A DNA stretch of 64,000 bases from Chitinophagales bacterium (GTDB taxonomy: Bacteria > Bacteroidota > Bacteroidia > Chitinophagales > CAIODY01). A program made the translations under genes and the position numbers. Location: the NCBI GenBank assembly GCA_947449695.1, contig CANFST010000009.1:1-64000 (forward strand), read 5' to 3'. Of this stretch, positions 46,208 through 53,870 are shown one piece after another (position 1 is the first letter of the stretch; each line of letters begins with the position of its first letter). The notes beneath the pieces were generated by a model. That model was given only the letters and a program-made list of their open reading frames with translations. It was not told the origin of the DNA and ran no database searches.

Positions 46208-47443
46208 TTACAATTCTACTTCAATCTGATTGCGCAAAATATCATCTATAGTTTCGCGATTACGAATCAAGAAATGCTTGCCTTCATGAACCAGCACTTC
46301 AGCTGGTCTGAATCGGCTATTGTAATTAGATGACATAGTAAAGCCATAGGCGCCTGCATTTTGGAATGCAAGTATATCCCCCTCTTTCACTTCATTTAAT
46401 TTTCTATCCCAAGCAAAAGTATCAGTTTCACAAATATACCCCACTATCGTATAAATGCGATTAATACCATCGGGGTTTGATACATTAACAATGTGATGAT
46501 AGGAATTATATAACATTGGTCGGATTAGATGATTCAGACCGCTATCAATACCTACAAATACCGTAGCTGTGGTTTGTTTCAATACATTTACTCTGGTAAG
46601 AAAAGTTCCAGATTCACTGACTAAATATTTCCCTGGTTCAAAATGGAGTTCTAATTTTTTGCCATAACCATTGCAAAACTCATTGAATCGCACACTTAAC
46701 TTTTGTCCTAATTCCTCAATGTTGGTTGAATAATCTTCAGGTTTGTAAGCCACTTTAAAACCGCTTCCAAAATCAATAAATTCTAGCGATTTAAAATGTT
46801 GTGCCGTTTCAAATAAAATATCAGCTGCCCTTAAAAAGACATCCACATCCAAAATATCTGAACCTGTATGCATGTGTATGCCATTAATGTGAAGCCCTGT
46901 GCTTTTCACAATTCGTTCTACATGACGCATTTGATGAATTGAAATACCAAATTTTGAATCAATATGCCCAGTCGAAATATTCAGATTTCCACCTGCCATA
47001 ATATGCGGATTGATTCGAATACAAACAGGTATTTTATTGCCATATTGGTGCCCAAATTGCTCTAAGATGGAAGTATTATCAATATTAATCTTTACACCTA
47101 AATCGGCTGCCATAGTTATCTCAACCATCGAAACACAATTTGGCGTATAAATAATTTGTTCGGGAGCAAAACCGGCTTTTAAACCCAGCATTACTTCTTG
47201 TATTGAAACTGTATCCAAACCAGCCCCCAACGATTTGAAATACTTTAATACATTAATATTATTTAGTGCCTTACATGCAAAATTGATATGCACATCACAA
47301 TTGCTGAAAGCATTTTTCAGCTTATCGTATTGACGTTTCATAATGGCTGTATCATACACATAAACTGGTAAATCATAAGTATTGGCTAACTCATCTACCG
47401 AGATATTACCAATAGAATAATTACTATTTTTCAATTGAAGCAT
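46208..47443 (-). CDS. lysA: Diaminopimelate decarboxylase
   Basis: PLP enzyme for the last step of lysine synthesis. 411 residues from ATG 47443 (MLQLKNSNYSIG). PLP-binding Lys is Lys58 in HINFACKALNN. GGNLNISTGHIDSKFGI, IHMHTGSDI, IDFGSGFKV and HFEPGKYLVSESG follow, and YNSYHHI with GYICETDTFAWDR closes the active site. An open frame runs on to 47521, but a promoter box at 47462-47469 lies inside it, so the shorter start is preferred. The aspartate kinase gene of the same pathway is 12 kb away. It is divergent from phrB. Confidence 0.93.
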   Translation of the reverse strand: MLQLKNSNYSIGNISVDELANTYDLPVYVYDTAIMKRQYDKLKNAFSNCDVHINFACKALNNINVLKYFKSLGAGLDTVSIQEVMLGLKAGFAPEQIIYTPNCVSMVEITMAADLGVKINIDNTSILEQFGHQYGNKIPVCIRINPHIMAGGNLNISTGHIDSKFGISIHQMRHVERIVKSTGLHINGIHMHTGSDILDVDVFLRAADILFETAQHFKSLEFIDFGSGFKVAYKPEDYSTNIEELGQKLSVRFNEFCNGYGKKLELHFEPGKYLVSESGTFLTRVNVLKQTTATVFVGIDSGLNHLIRPMLYNSYHHIVNVSNPDGINRIYTIVGYICETDTFAWDRKLNEVKEGDILAFQNAGAYGFTMSSNYNSRFRPAEVLVHEGKHFLIRNRETIDDILRNQIEVEL

Positions 47444-47461
47444 ATAGAATATTTTGAAATG

Positions 47462-47469
47462 CAAAGGTA
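47462..47469 (-). promoter_or_regulatory. Predicted -7 box of lysA
   Basis: Minus-strand TACCTTTG matches TAnnTTTG. Transcription would start near 47456, 13 bases before ATG 47443 and downstream of the longer frame's start. Confidence 0.45.
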
Positions 47470-47590
47470 AGTATTGTGACACAAGTTGTTTGTGTTGTAA
47501 GGTTCGAATAAAAATTTTCATCTAATTATTTGTGCAGAATAAAATCGAAACCAAAAATCTGTTTTGCTGTTTTAAACCAAACGACTTGCT

Positions 47591-48883
47591 ATGTACGCTA
47601 TCCATTGGTTCAGAAGAGATTTAAGATTAGCTGATAATGCAGCCTTATATTATGCTTTGCGAAGCGGTTTACAGATAATTCCAGTTTTTATTTTCGATAA
47701 AAATATTTTAAACGAACTGGATGACAGAGCTGATAAACGAGTTCAATTTATTCATCACCGAATTGAATTACTAAAATCGCAATTGCAAAAATTAAACAGC
47801 GATTTAAAAGTCTATTTTGGAAAGCCCGAAGAAATTTTCGAAACGATTTTTAACGAATTTGACATTAAAAAAGTTTTCATCAATCACGATTATGAACCTT
47901 ATGCAAAAACAAGAGATGAAAAGATAAAACAATTGATTGAACTGAAAGGGGCAACCATGCACACTTATAAAGATCAAGTAATATTTGAAAAAAACGAAGT
48001 GATGAAAGATGATGGAACACCTTACACTGTTTTCACACCTTTTAGCAAAAAATGGAAATTAAAACTCAACAAGTTTTATTTAAAACCATACCCTACTGAA
48101 AAGTATTTTAATCAATTGGCAAAATTAAATTCTTCGGTTTTAATTCGTTTAGAAGAAATGAATTTTAAACCATCGGCAACTCAATTTCCTTCCATCGAAT
48201 TAAAAGAAACGATAGTAAAAAACTATCATGAAACCAGAGATTACCCTGCTCTTGATGGAACTTCAAAACTTTCTGTACACCTCCGTTTTGGCACTATCAG
48301 CATTCGTGAGTTAGCAACAAAAGCCTTGGCTTTAAATGAAAAATATTTGAATGAATTAATCTGGAGAGAATTTTACATGAACATACTCTGGCATTTTCCA
48401 TATGTGGCTGAAAGTGCTTTCAAAAAAGAATACAATCATATCAATTGGCGAAACAATGAAAAAGAATTTGAAGCTTGGTGTCATGGCAAAACGGGTTATC
48501 CAATTGTAGATGCAGGCATGAGAGAGTTGAATGAAACAGGATTGATGCACAACAGAACACGAATGATTGTAGCCAGTTTTTTAACCAAACACTTATTAAT
48601 TGATTGGCGATGGGGTGAAAGTTATTTTGCTCAAAAATTGTTAGATTTTGAATTGGCCAGCAACAATGGCGGATGGCAATGGGCAGCAGGATGCGGAGTA
48701 GATGCTGCACCTTATTTTAGGGTTTTTAATCCCACCATTCAAACAGAAAAATTTGATAAAGATTTGACTTACATAAAAAAATGGGTTCCGGAATTAAACG
48801 ACTTTAATTACCCGAAACCCATTGTTAATCATGCTTTTGCTCGTGAACGTGTATTAAGTGTTTACAAAGAAGCGTTGAAATAA
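47591..48883 (+). CDS. phrB: Deoxyribodipyrimidine photolyase
   Basis: Light-driven flavoprotein that splits UV-made cyclobutane pyrimidine dimers. 430 residues. The N-terminal antenna domain starts YAIHWFRRDLRLADNAAL. The FAD domain has HLRFGTISIREL, WREFYMNILWHFP, GKTGYPIVDAGMRELN, GLMHNRTRMIVASFLTK and the C-terminal NNGGWQWAAGCGVDAAPYFR, FNPTIQTEKFD. The conserved Trp residues for electron transfer are present in these segments. Divergent from lysA; its stop is directly followed by the stop of the response regulator gene on the other strand. Confidence 0.96.
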   Translation: MYAIHWFRRDLRLADNAALYYALRSGLQIIPVFIFDKNILNELDDRADKRVQFIHHRIELLKSQLQKLNSDLKVYFGKPEEIFETIFNEFDIKKVFINHDYEPYAKTRDEKIKQLIELKGATMHTYKDQVIFEKNEVMKDDGTPYTVFTPFSKKWKLKLNKFYLKPYPTEKYFNQLAKLNSSVLIRLEEMNFKPSATQFPSIELKETIVKNYHETRDYPALDGTSKLSVHLRFGTISIRELATKALALNEKYLNELIWREFYMNILWHFPYVAESAFKKEYNHINWRNNEKEFEAWCHGKTGYPIVDAGMRELNETGLMHNRTRMIVASFLTKHLLIDWRWGESYFAQKLLDFELASNNGGWQWAAGCGVDAAPYFRVFNPTIQTEKFDKDLTYIKKWVPELNDFNYPKPIVNHAFARERVLSVYKEALK

Positions 48884-49555
48884 TTAGGAAACATATTCAA
48901 ACTTATACCCTACCCCTTTGATAGTTTTTATAACATCATCGCCTAACTTGCTTCTTATTTTTCTGATATGAACATCAATTGTTCTATCGCCTACATATAC
49001 ATCATCGCCCCATACGCGACTCAGAATTTCATTTCTGTAAAAAACCCTACCTGGCTTTGAAGCCAACAAGCTTAATAATTCAAACTCTTTTCTTGCTAAA
49101 TCAACAGGAGTACCTTTTAAATACACCACATATTGTTCTTTATCAATAGCAATATCACCATAAGTTATTTTTGATGAGCCATTGTCCTGACTTCGGCGTA
49201 ATAATGCATTAACGCGGCTTATTAACAAACGTGGCTTAATTGGCTTTGCAATATATTCATCAGCACCGGCTTCAAAACCTTTAAGTTCGCTTTGTTCATC
49301 ATCTAAAGCGGTTAAGAATGCAATTAAAGTATTTTTGATTTCGGGCAATTTACGCAATTGTTCGCAAGCTTCAATACCTGTTTTTTCAGGCATCATAATA
49401 TCCAGCAATATCAATTGCGGATGATGCTGCTTGGCTAACTGTATGGCTTCATTACCATTTTTGCCAGTAATTACTTCGTACCCTTCTTTGCTTAGGTTGT
49501 AAGCTATAAAATCGAGGATATCAATTTCATCATCAACTACTAAAATTTTTGCCAC
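48884..49555 (-). CDS. OmpR/PhoB-family response regulator
   Basis: A 223-residue two-component regulator. Receiver domain 1-120 has the acidic pair VDDE (8-11), phosphoryl Asp52 in LLDIMMPEKTG, and the Lys of EYIAKPIKPR. The C-terminal winged helix (about 130-223) has VYVGDRTIDVHIRKIRSKLG, the recognition helix, and IKTIKGVGYKFE. No histidine kinase is adjacent, so it is an orphan in this window. It binds DNA upstream of envelope or nutrient genes in relatives; targets here are unknown. It abuts phrB with no spacer. Confidence 0.93.
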   Translation of the reverse strand: MAKILVVDDEIDILDFIAYNLSKEGYEVITGKNGNEAIQLAKQHHPQLILLDIMMPEKTGIEACEQLRKLPEIKNTLIAFLTALDDEQSELKGFEAGADEYIAKPIKPRLLISRVNALLRRSQDNGSSKITYGDIAIDKEQYVVYLKGTPVDLARKEFELLSLLASKPGRVFYRNEILSRVWGDDVYVGDRTIDVHIRKIRSKLGDDVIKTIKGVGYKFEYVS

Positions 49556-49650
49556 TGTTTTGTTTTTTTCGTTAGCAAAGTTCGATTAATTCTGTGTTAA
49601 AGATGATGGAGCTATATTAATTTATTGTTACCGCTGCTCTCCCAACCTAA

Positions 49651-50184
49651 CTATTTTTTTGCAGCCGGTTCTTTCTTTTTGAAGCTGTTCACTAGCTCGT
49701 CGTTGCTCATTTTCGATTCGATTTGTTGAACAGAATATTTTGCACTCTCAACAAATGGACTGCCAGGGTATTGCTGCAAAAACTGATTATATATTTTTTT
49801 TGCCACAGCTGTATCGCCGATTTTTTCTTGGTAAGTAAAAGCTTCAAAAAACAAACTCATGGATGCTTTTTTTGAGACAGGATATTTTTTATACACATCA
49901 GCATATAAATCAACTGCTTGCTTGTAGCGCTTTGTGTTTTCGCATATTTTAGCTGCTTTAAATAAGTATTCAGCAGATAAGGAATCATCAGCATTTTCTT
50001 TGGCAAATTGCTGATAATCGGCTATGATTACTTTTGCCAATGAATCTTCGGCAGGCGTCACTGTAGCATCGGCTAATAAGCTTTGCTCCTCGGCTGTTAT
50101 TTTCTGATGCAATTTTACTTTGCCCGATTGACAACCTACCATTATTGTAGTGCTTATTAAACTAAGGAATACTATTTTTTTCAT
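49651..50184 (-). CDS. TPR lipoprotein (177 aa)
   Basis: Exported lipoprotein: MKKIVFLSLISTTIMVGC with lipobox Cys18. Residues 60-160 are two or three TPR-type helix pairs (AEYLFKAAKICENTKRYKQA, SLFFEAFTYQEKIGDTAVAK and YNQFLQQYPGSPFVESAKY). This resembles BamD/CpoB-type tetratricopeptide lipoproteins that help outer-membrane or wall assembly, but the match is by layout only. 95 bases upstream of (and same strand as) the response regulator; no shared operon is obvious. Confidence 0.8.
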   Translation of the reverse strand: MKKIVFLSLISTTIMVGCQSGKVKLHQKITAEEQSLLADATVTPAEDSLAKVIIADYQQFAKENADDSLSAEYLFKAAKICENTKRYKQAVDLYADVYKKYPVSKKASMSLFFEAFTYQEKIGDTAVAKKIYNQFLQQYPGSPFVESAKYSVQQIESKMSNDELVNSFKKKEPAAKK

Positions 50185-50533
50185 GATAAAATAATTGTAG
50201 TGAAATACTAATGATGAATACTATAAAAGCTACACCAGCTATTGTTTGCCAATAGCGCCGCAAGTTATAAAAAATGTGAGGATGAAATAGAAATTGGGAG
50301 TTGATTTAATTACGATTTTATACTTTTTTCAAAGCTACCCTTACCCTGCCTGCAGCAATAGGCCATTGCTAATGAATATATAATGCATGGGTGAGAACCC
50401 CTGATAATATGAAAAGAAACAGCTAACTTTTTGATTGGGGCCGTATGCTAAAGCAGCTAACGTTTCGGGGGCTTTTTAAGAGTGTATGAAATTGCGTTGG
50501 CTGTATTGTCATGGTTGCTGAGTTAGTAAATGT
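50185..50533. other. Noncoding stretch with GNRA hairpin and 34-bp spaced repeats
   Basis: No open frame of value. On the plus strand a stem GGGT-GAGA-ACCC at 50389-50400 has a GNRA tetraloop. CAGCTAAC occurs twice, at 50420-50427 and 50454-50461, each followed by a T-run and then GGGGC (50437-50441; 50468-50472). On the minus strand the two halves read as an imperfect tandem repeat of about 34 bases. This looks like a structured RNA or dispersed repeat rather than spacer, but I cannot name it. Confidence 0.4.
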
Positions 50534-50565
50534 CAAAAGGCAACTCGTTGTCGAATTGCCTTTTG
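50534..50565 (-). terminator. Hairpin after the frameshifted CarboxypepD-like gene
   Basis: CAAAAGGCAA (50534-50543) pairs with TTGCCTTTTG (50556-50565), 12-base loop. It lies 20 bases past the gene's stop on the minus strand. The T-run is poor, so termination strength is uncertain. Confidence 0.5.
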
Positions 50566-50585
50566 GTCTGTGTTGCTGTTGTTTG

Positions 50586-51481
50586 TCAGGATTTTGTCAA
50601 AGCAAAATTGAGTTCGTTGCCTTGTCCTTTCTTTACGTCAAAGTCAGCAACGTTGCCGTCTTGGTAGCCTGTCGCTGTACAACGAAATGTATGTTTGCCG
50701 ATTGGAATACTCATTGAAAATGTTCCTGTTTTGGCTGTCTTGGTTTTGTAAGCACCTGTGTTGTCATAGATTTGAGCCTTTGCAATGACTGCACCTGTAA
50801 CAGCGTCTGTCACTTTTCCTTTAACTTTTGTTTGTGGTGAACCTAAGTCAATGATTTGACGAGCTGATTTGAAGTTTAAAACAAAGTCAGGGTTGGTAGC
50901 TTGGAAATTACCAATCAATTTGTCTAATGTTTTTAACTCTTTGTTGCCGTCTTTGATTAACTGGGCTAAATCGGAAGTGGCTGTTTTGATTGTACCACGT
51001 TTTGCCCGTGGTGCTGGAATGTAAGTTCCATAATTTCCAATCAATGCTTGAAATGCTATCAACTTGGCGGCTGTAACGCCGTAGTTGGCTAATGCTGCAA
51101 CATTGGTGCTTCCAACATCATGAATAGATTGCATTGCTCCTAATAAAACGTTGTCGGCTAATTTTGATAAAGTTGATTTAGGAAAATTCATGTCGGCATA
51201 TAAACTGTTGTTATTAGTGTCTTTGGCAAAGGCTTGAATGTCGGCACTAATGATAACTGCTTGTGCAATGGCTAAATCTTTTGATGCAGCTTTGTCGGTA
51301 GTAACCCCATTCGTTTTTGAGAGCTGAAGGCGATGTAGGTGTTTACTGCTCCTCGTTTCGCTCGAAAACGAGTAACGCAACTGTTAAAAGCGACTAATCC
51401 TGTCCAAACTGCATTGTTAGTAGTTAGGACTGAATCAGATGAAGCCCACATTGAAGTGGTGTTTTCTTGTCTGGTGTCCAT
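50586..51481 (-). pseudogene. Carboxypeptidase-regulatory-like domain protein, frameshifted
   Basis: Two frames make one gene. The N-terminal part from ATG 51481 (MDTRQENTTSMWASSD ... AVNTYIA) and the C-terminal part (LQLSKTNGVTTDKAASKDLA ... FALTKS) meet at about 51327-51330; adding one C joins them as NTYIALQLSKTNG. The first 170 residues of the joined protein are helical with Ala/Thr-rich text typical of this Bacteroidota family. The last 80 are a CarboxypepD_reg beta-sandwich (TKVKGKVTDAVTGAVIAKAQ ... GYQDGNVADF). No signal peptide. The longer frame's ATG at 51535 adds 18 residues I do not trust. Real decay or a sequencing error both fit. Confidence 0.75.
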
Positions 51482-51736
51482 GACTTTGAAATTTAATTGT
51501 GAATAATTGATTTGTTTAATGGCTGCATTTTTCAACGCTGCTGTTCTGATTAATAGATACGATAAAGCACCTATTTAGTTGCATTGAAATACGTAATTTA
51601 ACATTTCGTTAGCATTTAAAACATTCAAAAAGATGTTTTTTGAATAAAAATAACAGTTAGTCGCTGTGGGGTAATTTGCTGCTGAACTTAACCTTAATAA
51701 AAAGCGGAAAAAGTATGCAATCTAGGAACTCATGCA
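51482..51736. other. AT-rich spacer before the minisatellite
   Basis: I see no gene, hairpin or clear promoter box here. The end (51716-51736, up to CATGCA) may be a degenerate extra unit of the array that follows. Confidence 0.4.
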
Positions 51737-51967
51737 GATGATGTCCGCGATGATGCAGACGGTCTCCTCGGTGATGTAGATGGTCTCCGCGGCGATGTAG
51801 ATGATGTCCTCGGTCGTGCAGACTGCCACTTCGTCCATGCAGACTGCCACTTCTTCTATGCAGACTGCCACTTCTGTCGTGTAGATGATGTCCTCGGTGA
51901 TGTAAGTGTTGAGTTCGGTGGTGTGGATGTGGTTTTCTGTGCTGTAAGTGGGCTATTTGAGCCATTT
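51737..51967. repeat. 21-bp minisatellite, 11 units
   Basis: Eleven head-to-tail 21-base units start at 51737, 51758, 51779, 51800, 51821, 51842, 51863, 51884, 51905, 51926 and 51947. Units 1-4 and 8 follow GATGATGTCCTCGGTGATGTA. Units 5-7 form a sub-family beginning GACTGCCACTTC. Units 9-11 drift. The array is about half GC, unlike its AT-rich surroundings. Being 7 codons long, it keeps any frame open: minus-strand frames read HHLHxRG-type or YITEDII-type heptads, and the plus strand reads GDVDDVL-type heptads. The 102-residue minus frame 51657-51965 is a product of this array. No spacer sequence, so not CRISPR. Confidence 0.85.
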
Positions 51968-52102
51968 TTTGACGAGAAAGCCGTAGTTGGTTTGCAATGT
52001 ACTAAAGTAAATGCCGTGTGGTAAAGCGGAAATGTCTATATCGAAAGTGGTAGTGTTGGGTGCTATGGTGTTGGCACCTATACCAAAAGTGTTGAACTGA
52101 AA
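51953..52102 (-). pseudogene. Orphan T9SS sorting-domain tail, in frame after the upstream gene's stop
   Basis: Reading on from the TAA of the gene at 52103, the same frame continues for 49 codons: FQFNTFGIGANT, TTTFDIDISALPHGIYFSTL and QTNYGFLVKKWLK, then TAG at 51953-51955. This is the end of a type A T9SS sorting domain (compare the neighbour's LPKGVYFITLYNN ... KRKWMKVN). It has no start codon and no body of its own. It is either the tail of a deleted cargo gene or a second tail cut off by a stop mutation. Its last codons overlap the first units of the minisatellite. Confidence 0.7.
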
Positions 52103-53170
52103 TTAATTTACTTTCATCCATTTGCGTTTAATCAAAACATGATTGTTATACAACGTAATAAAATAAACGCCTTTGGGTAATGTTTCGGTATTGAGGGTAG
52201 TTGCAGTGGTTTGTTCACTAATCGTTTCGGTGCTTATCATTTGCCCCAAAACATTAAACAAACTTAATTGTAAGGGTTCGGAAAATGGGGTAATATGTAA
52301 GTTTAAATTGTTGCCATTGGGTGCAACAATTAATTCGTTGCGATTGATGTTTAAGCTATCTATGTAGGCATAGCCGCAAGCATCCCAAGCGGTTAAATAA
52401 ATAGTAGTGGCTTGATTAATGCAAATGTTTTGAGGTGATGCATCGGGGCTGAAAACTGAACCATTCATTTTCCATTGGTAGCGGATTAGGTTAATATTAT
52501 TAGCTGTGGCTACTGCCAAATTATAGCAATCAGTTTGCTGCAAACCTGTTATATTTATTTTGGCTACATTGCTTATCTCTACGGTAATAGGGGAAAAGTT
52601 GTCAATTAATACATCACACTCATAATTAACTCTTATATGATGAGCCTGAATTCCTATGTAAGCAAAATTATCATGGGGAATAAAATCAAATTCATATTTT
52701 CGCCAAAGTAAAGTATCGGGCATTACAGACGAAGTGTAAATTAGCTGCGAAGTATCGCATGAAGTGTAGCCTAAATGAATTGTAAAATAACCAAATTCAC
52801 GAAACTGGGTTGGAACATGGAAAAAATATCCCATTGCCCAAACGCTTAAATGATGTTTGTAACCTTCTAACACTGGGCAATTTAATTTTGTTGTTATAAA
52901 CGAAGGGGCTGCATTTCCACCTTGACCCAAATAACAATAATATTTTCCATCAGGAGGAGTAGGAGGCGATAAAAATCCTTCAGGAGAAGGGGTAATGGTT
53001 ACAATTTCTTGTGAAAATCCTTTACAAGTATCCCAGTATTTAGCAGGAGATCCCCAGACAATGGTATCATCCAATTCGAAAGATGGATTAGGCAAAGTAA
53101 TTTGACAATATAAGGGGCTGCCGATGGCAACCCCTATTATTATACAAATATATTTTACTATTTTTATCAT
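52103..53170 (-). CDS. Secreted protein with type A T9SS sorting domain
   Basis: About 355 residues from ATG 53170 (MIKIVKYICIIIGVAIGSPL, signal ending LYCQ). The open frame runs to 53248 but the added residues precede the signal. Residues 25-200 look like a carbohydrate-binding-type beta-sandwich (LPNPSFELDDTIVWGSPAKY and LDNFSPI-like end), common in extracellular glycan-active proteins; no catalytic motif is seen. A second domain (200-290) recalls Ig-like folds. The sorting domain follows (LNLHITPFSEPLQLSLFNVL ... LPKGVYFITLYNN ... KRKWMKVN). The frame continues past the stop into a second tail. Confidence 0.8.
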   Translation of the reverse strand: MIKIVKYICIIIGVAIGSPLYCQITLPNPSFELDDTIVWGSPAKYWDTCKGFSQEIVTITPSPEGFLSPPTPPDGKYYCYLGQGGNAAPSFITTKLNCPVLEGYKHHLSVWAMGYFFHVPTQFREFGYFTIHLGYTSCDTSQLIYTSSVMPDTLLWRKYEFDFIPHDNFAYIGIQAHHIRVNYECDVLIDNFSPITVEISNVAKINITGLQQTDCYNLAVATANNINLIRYQWKMNGSVFSPDASPQNICINQATTIYLTAWDACGYAYIDSLNINRNELIVAPNGNNLNLHITPFSEPLQLSLFNVLGQMISTETISEQTTATTLNTETLPKGVYFITLYNNHVLIKRKWMKVN

Positions 53171-53482
53171 TGTTTGATTAAAGCCATAAGCCATGTACTT
53201 ATTTCTTATACAAATATGCAGTAATATTTTTAATAAGCAAACTTCCAAAAGGGCTAAACCTATTTAACCGTTGCTATCATATAAGTATCATTTTGGATAT
53301 GGAAAGTTTAAGCCCTAGGATATTCTATTGCCGAGGTTTGTGAGTACACGAACATCAACTATTTATTTCGGTTAGTAAGTACACTAACTGAGGCAGCCGA
53401 AACATTTTTTAGCAGCCAAGCTTTGAGCTATTAAATGGTTCTTACCTCTATTTTAGAAAGGGTGCAAAGGGTTGGGGCAAAT
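53171..53482. other. Noncoding stretch with paired hairpins
   Basis: No gene seen. Two 18-base hairpins lie 35 bases apart: GTTTGTGAGTACACGAAC (53336-53353) and GTTAGTAAGTACACTAAC (53371-53388); both have loops of the form xAGTAC. A third imperfect inverted repeat pairs AGGGCTAAACCT near 53253 with AGTTTAAGCCCT near 53306. This looks like a dispersed palindromic repeat element. Confidence 0.5.
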
Positions 53483-53514
53483 AAAAAAGGCAAACCGATA
53501 AAGATTTGCCTTTT
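53483..53514 (-). terminator. Terminator of the secG operon
   Basis: AAAAGGCAAA (53485-53494) with TTTGCCTTTT (53505-53514), 10-base loop, then a T-run on the minus strand. It closes the four-gene operon ending at secG. Confidence 0.8.
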
Positions 53515-53540
53515 GAATGAGTTATAATTAAACCCCTGAG

Positions 53541-53867
53541 TTATTTTTGAGGAGCTTGCTGTTGCTGTGGTGCAGCAGGCATCTGTGCAGCTTTTTGCTT
53601 GCTGATAGCTTCAGTTACTTCTGATTTGTTTGATTTTACACCTTTAGGTATGAAAAAGAAACTACCTAATATGAATATCCCAATTACGGCTGCTAATGTC
53701 CAAGTAGTTTTTTCTAAAAAATCAGTAGTGCGTTGCACACCCAAAATCTGATTATTGAAACCACCAAACGAACCACTCAATCCGCCGCCTTTAGGGTTTT
53801 GAATTAATACAATCAAAATGAGCAACAAAGCCGCCACAACCATTAATACTACTAAAAAAGATAACAT
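53541..53867 (-). CDS. secG: Preprotein translocase subunit SecG
   Basis: Small membrane partner of SecYE that aids export. 108 residues. Two transmembrane helices (about 2-22 and 55-73) with the conserved loop QNPKGGGLSGSFGG between them. The C-terminal tail is Lys/Gln-rich and extended, as in Bacteroidota. It is last in the operon sigma54 activator - lptE - TPR - secG; 3 bases separate it from the TPR gene. Confidence 0.94.
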   Translation of the reverse strand: MLSFLVVLMVVAALLLILIVLIQNPKGGGLSGSFGGFNNQILGVQRTTDFLEKTTWTLAAVIGIFILGSFFFIPKGVKSNKSEVTEAISKQKAAQMPAAPQQQQAPQK

Positions 53868-53870
53868 AAT

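Noticed and set aside
51657-51965. 102-residue His/Arg-rich frame on the minus strand, read as a gene
   Set aside because: It is produced by the 21-bp array; its start lies inside the sorting-tail codons in another frame, and other frames of the array are equally open. Reported as a repeat instead.
51737-51967. CRISPR array
   Set aside because: The units are directly joined with no unique spacers, and no cas gene is in the window.
50586-53540. Mobile element in the accessory stretch
   Set aside because: No transposase, integrase, terminal inverted repeats or target-site duplication could be found.
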